From positions 73,324,501 through 73,388,500 of the forward strand of contig CM060831.1 of NCBI GenBank assembly GCA_030762175.1: a stretch of 64,000 nucleotides of DNA. The letters are read 5' to 3'. This document shows, in pieces, positions 59,005 through 64,000 of this stretch; position 1 is the first letter of the stretch; every line of letters starts with the position of its first letter. Both the position numbers and the translations under genes were made by a program. The notes beneath the pieces are model-generated. The model was given only the letters and a program-made list of their open reading frames with translations. It did not search any database and had not been told where the DNA came from. The DNA comes from Metallyticus violacea (Eukaryota > Arthropoda > Insecta > Mantodea > Metallyticidae).

Positions 59005-59690
59005 GTAAGAATATTATTTCTCCGTACAGCAGGTAAATTCTTTTCCCGAAAACATTGTTTTATTAGCTTTCCAAATGTCTAACCTGAGCAATGAGAGACC
59101 ACTTCTTTCTTCTCTCCACAGCATTTTAGATAATTCTCCTTCCTTTACACCTAAATCTATTTCAGCCTGCATGTTAAGCGATACCTTTTCTGCAATCAAT
59201 CCGAGTATTTTGCCCATGTATAACTCGCAAACTCCCATTAACTACCTTCCAATATTACCTAAAATGTCCTGTTCCTTAGCTAAATATACCCCAGTCCAAT
59301 TTTGCCCAAGCCTTTTTATTTTTGATGACCAACACATTCACTACTCTGCTACTCTTCCCCTATTTGCTCTCTCGAGGCAAATTGCTCGAAGGAGTACTTG
59401 ATCCCCTTGTATTATTTTTAACCAGCACTTAATTGTTCTTATTTTTAAATTTACACTTTCGGTAAAAATACCAAACTCTTTAAGAACTCCGCAATTTGCT
59501 GTACCTCTCGGTACCTGTAAGTTCCGTTTCAGAAACTGCTTCTGTATCTGATTAAAATTCTCGGTGTTTCCTATCTCCAAATTTCGATCCTGTACATTGT
59601 AGTTGACCTAACAACCGCCCTGTACATCATCTCCATTATTGTCAGGGGTGTTTCCTATATTTTTACTAAAATCTTTAATGCTTCCACAGT
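59005..59690 (-). mobile_element. LINE C-terminal remnant, CR1/Jockey-like
   Basis: From 59690 leftwards: a YRAVV-like and IEIW-like segment, then ENFNQIQKQFLKRNLQVPRG, TANCGVLKEFGIF, VNLKIRTIKCWLKIIQGD, and then VCELYMGKILGLIAEKVSLN. The order 'L-x-x-VQ-x-x-FLKR-LG-PR-TP', 'L-E-GR-P', 'R-x-x-YW-RL' is the C-terminal region of LINEs like those at 850 and 10990. It is the best preserved of the three, with two open stretches (59341-59580, 59014-59238), but carries no reverse transcriptase core. Confidence 0.7.
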
Positions 59691-59694
59691 GAAA

Positions 59695-62600
59695 GAAAAA
59701 AAGCATGCGATTAATAATTCTAGAGTAAATACTATTCTGCATCTTCTGTTTATATGAATTCATATGTACATATAGAGTCCCCTCTTGCTACCAGTAGATT
59801 GTATAAAGGGAAATTCACTGGTGGCAGAAGACGCGATACGTTTCATAAGTTAGTAGTGTCCAAACAAAATAGACTGAAGATAACTTTAATTTTTCAAAGA
59901 GAAATAAGAAGCATAATTTCATCAGTATATACCACAAATGTGTGCAAAATGAAGGCAGGTAGTTCCAGTGATTCGTGTGTTGTTCCAACCACCAGGCTCG
60001 ACTCTAATGTAGCATGGCTGGACATGAGCGATTGTTATCAGCCGATACAGTGTCCGCCACCGCGTCGGTCATCAGATAATTGGGTAACCCAATTCATAAC
60101 GGAATCCAGTGGATTCGATTCTGTTTTAGAATATTATTATAAATTTGACATAATTTATTGATACGTGCCCTATGAAACGCATTTGCTGTATTAAAGATAT
60201 GCAACTGAGAAGGAGACATGTTTTTTTATATTTTTTTCACAATATCTTTGCTTAGTTCTATTTTACAAAAATGCATTATGTAAGTCATTATTTAACGCTC
60301 CTTCTTACTAGCTTCCTGAAAATACATTTTATATTTCAATGATCTAATTTAATTCTGTCCTACTTCACAGGCCACACTACTTCAATTTCTTTGCTTATTG
60401 TTGATGATTTAAAAATTTCTCTCAAAAGGTGTCAAACATCAAGGAGTTCCAATATTTTTTTATCGTTAAAATTGAAGAAATATTTTATTTACAATTAAAT
60501 ATAATTCTAAAATAGCATATAGATTTCACTAACTCCGCGCATATTAAAATTTCCTAAATAAAAATAGTTACTAAATCTATATCTTTATTAAAATTACCTA
60601 ACATTCATTGTTTCAGATAACTAAACTGTATTTTGTTTCTGGGTACTTTTTATTGCTTAAAGGGATTAATGACCTTACATTTAAAATATATATTTCATTC
60701 ATTTATTCTCATTTGTAATATTTCGTTGTTTAACGAGTTTGAATTGCACACTGAGACATTGCACATTGTCTAACATCGATCCCAGAACCACTTAGAAATA
60801 TTATTAGAAATAATATTTATATATGATGCAATTACAAAAGGGTCATAGACATATGATTTACACACGTTGTTACAAGAATAAGAAAGAAGGCAAACAAAAT
60901 ATCATTGAAAGGGAAGGTTTCCCCGAAAAGACACGCATTGTAACCATTTTGGCTAAGAGGGTCTCTTTGTAATGTTACTTCTGGTAAACTAGAACTTGGA
61001 AAACAGTCGGATATTGAACAAATATCAGGAATTTGTTAAGTATGAGTAATTCTTTTGTTAACAGAGCAGGAAAACTCAGGCAATAAATATCCAGATGGAA
61101 TCATAAAATCTCTGTTACGGCTCTGTTTTAATATGTTATTTATGTAAAGAGTCTAAGACTTAAGATTTTGCTGCGGGTGGACCCGAATAACATCTTAGAA
61201 GATAGTCTTTGAGAATTAAACGATAATAAATTAGCATAAAAGTCCACCAATAGCAAGATATGTGTAGGAAGAGCAAATCACGTGACATTTGGAAAGCCAT
61301 GCTGAATATATTTATAGCGTCTAGACCGACAGATAGGCGAATTAATAAAAGTAGTTGCAATGGACTTGTTACTTGTTTGTCATTTGTTTGTTACTTGGTG
61401 CTGAAGTGAAAGGGAGAAGTGTTAGAAAAAAGTAAAAGTGTAAATAAATTGTGAAAACTGGAACAGCGAGCGCTATATTTTGTTTATCGTCTGCTTTCCC
61501 TGTGATAGTGCATTACGAAAACGTTCAGCTAATAAATTGCACTTGTAGCCGAGGCAGAAACACAGTAATTGCGGACTGAATGGAGGTTCGACCAATCACC
61601 CTGAGATACAAATCTATTTATAAAATTCGATCATCTCCTTATCCACTACGAATCCAAATCCAATCACAACCAAAAAAAAAAATAATAAATAAATACATAC
61701 AAATGCCGCTGCAACACCTTAAGGAATGCAGGGCCTTGGCAGAAAACGTGCCACTCTTAAAAAATACTTTCTACAACGGCTTGTAATGTTTATAACATAA
61801 CCTCCTGTAAGTAAAGGTTCATAAGTCTTGCCAGCGCACCACCCTGAAAACATTTTGCTTGCTTGCCATTACCCACCCCATCAGCACCCATCCTCTAATG
61901 AACGCAAGCACAAACCTCTTCTTTCTCGGTTCTGGACATCCTTTTCCTTTCTTTGCCTTTGTTTTCAAAGTCTCTTTGTAATTAGTTTCTTCTTTGGTTA
62001 ATGGTATTACTTTCTGAAGCTATTACATTTAGGTTCCCTTTTTGTAAAAGCTTTCAAGAGATTACTAGCTGAAATCAACCGACAAGGTACGCACTTATCT
62101 GTTATGTACATTAAACAGCTTTAGCTTGGAAAGTATATAAATAAACACATGTGAAATGTAGCGCCGCTTGCGAAGCTTACAAAGGTTTTTATGTGCGTTT
62201 GGAACGAAATCGAGCGAATAATTTACCATCTACAGCTTTTAGAACACACAAATATCCAGGTTTATTTGCCTGGTATATGGCCGTCTACCGAAGAGTTTGG
62301 AGGGTACAAAGGTAAAGGCTTGTTTTCTCAGGAAGTTTTTAATAAAGGATGTTAAACATGGCATATTTTACTACCAAAGTTATGTTAGCACATAATATAT
62401 TTAATCATGTTACAACAAATTCAGCGCAGCAGCAGTTTTTGCATGTTTATGGAAATTTCTTCCATGAAAAACAGTCATAACCCCAAAAACAAATGGTAAT
62501 TCAAAGGTTATTGAGAATAAAGTCCACACCCTTTGGGAAATAATTACCTATTTGGATACTTTACTGTGAAATCGACTTCGATATTAGCTGTGCTATTTAA

Positions 62601-62925
62601 TATTGCACAGACAATTAAGTTAATACGTCTATCATCAATGATATAAGAACAAACTCGGCTCTAAACTTGTGTCGGTATCATTTACAACCGCACAACTTCT
62701 CTGTAGTTTCCTGATCTTTTGTATGTGGCGATGCATTAAATTTTTCCACTTCCTACGATGGCCTATAAATGGATTTCTTCCAAAATTCTGCATATGTCTT
62801 AGTGTTCCTTAAGCCTCCTGGAGCATTTTACATTCTTAATGTTTGTTGAAAATCTGTAGTCAAAAAAGCAGTTTTATAATTATTGCTTTAAGACTGTTTA
62901 TTAGCAACTTGATTATCCCCTAGCC
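59695..62925. other. No recognisable gene
   Basis: AT-rich. The plus-strand frame 59754-60161 (135 codons) is long for this composition, and its second half is GC-richer (59990-60110), but I recognise no domain. Confidence 0.4.
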
Positions 62926-62931
62926 TACAAT

Positions 62932-63189
<258 letters not shown>

Positions 63190-64000
63190 GTCGGGAGGAT
63201 TTGATGGAGTGTTAGCATCCTTCAGCAGGTCAGCCTTAAAGTGAGCTTGTTGTGCTACCCCATGGGGAGGGGTGCCTTCATTATTTACGAAGATCTGTTC
63301 CTAGTACAAGTTGCAGTATTTTGGTTTCAAGGTAGGCCACCTTTTCCACACCTCCCCTGGTTATCGAGAGAACCAGTCTCTCTCTTTCCAGGATTGGACA
63401 CAAACAGGATATGAGAAGCACAATAAACAATAAACTATCATAACTACTAAAAATTCCATTACCCTATTTCAAATTCCAAGTGGATAATAATTATAAGAAC
63501 ATAAAAATAATTAGGAAAAAACGACCTTGTGCACAAACTTGAAGAGTTAGGCTATTGATAGGTTCATAGCTGCTCTTTTCACTTTCTCCTTTTATACCGA
63601 GACACGAGTCTTCATACCTGCAAGGCGATGTTAATCTGTAAATATTTCCTTGCATATCTCCTGCATCTAAATTAATAACACCAGATAGTGCTCATTTTTG
63701 ATTGATTAGTACTCTATATTTGCCTCATTTAAATACTTTAAAACATTAAAGTCGCAGGGTTTAGCTGTTCCATAAACTGATTTATAACTTATCCCTATTA
63801 TTTTTAACATAAGATTACGTGATTTAACATAAGACTTAAGAGTACTAACACATTTATGGGAACTAAATGAAAGATTTACTCTGACAAGTAAAATATGATT
63901 ACCTTCTGAACCAATGCAGCAGTTTCATTTACTTTAAAAATGTGCATACTGAACTTTTTAGAACCAAATATTCATCGGTGTTTCTAAACTTATTGCACTA
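63190..64000. other. No recognisable gene
   Basis: The part 63190-63420 is GC-richer and could be an unrecognised repeat; the rest is AT-rich. Confidence 0.4.

Overview
The window is eukaryotic, AT-rich, intron/intergenic-type DNA from an arthropod, most likely an insect. The evidence is the repeat content: several lineages of degenerate Tc1/mariner transposases, non-LTR retrotransposon (LINE) pieces, a Penelope-like element with a GIY-YIG domain, at least four kinds of tRNA-derived SINE, and many microsatellites. The transposase wording and SINE types remind me of cockroach/termite genomes, but that placement is an inference and cannot be proved from the window. No bacterial-style operons, no rRNA and no intact host tRNA genes are visible.

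Host genes: the only segment I would defend as a functional host exon is on the minus strand at about 57262-57391. It is flanked by a good splice acceptor and a donor, and encodes the first part of an immunoglobulin V-type domain resembling the Sidestep family of neuronal cell-surface proteins. Neighbouring exons are not visible, as expected for a gene with very large introns; much of the window to its left (lower coordinates) may be its intron. A short plus-strand open segment at 37879-37954 with good splice signals is a weak second candidate.

Layout. 0-3 kb: a possible broken coding remnant, a minus-strand LINE tail, a mariner C-terminus and an RTE-type LINE tail. 4.6-5.2 kb: mariner remnant; 5.6 kb SINE. 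8.1-8.8, 14.6-15.4, 36.5-37.5 and 44.8-45.5 kb: four internally deleted copies of one TA-flanked DNA transposon, all in the same orientation, one with a SINE nested in its end. 10.3-12.8 kb: an RTE-like endonuclease fragment (minus) and a long degenerate LINE (plus) with a (TAC)n tail. 17-21 kb: cluster of Ser/Leu-tRNA-like SINEs, an RTE tail, and a coding-like minus-strand remnant. 22.3-23.1 kb: a pair of inverted repeat arms. 25.9-31.6 kb: transposase fragment, SINE, and two mariner pseudogenes on opposite strands. 34-35.5 kb: diverged tandem repeat interrupted by a SINE with a perfect 13-bp target duplication. 39.7-41.4 kb: SINE, transposase fragment, Penelope-like tail. 46.9 and 51.4-52 kb: more transposon remnants. 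55.4-55.8 kb: a near-perfect palindrome with 115-bp arms between microsatellites. 58-59.7 kb: SINE and LINE tail. 62.9-63.2 kb: a large compound tetranucleotide array.

Nothing here forms a multi-gene system. The interest lies in the isolated Ig exon, the repeat structures whose origin is not explained (palindrome, inverted pair, tandem array), and well-dated nested insertions.
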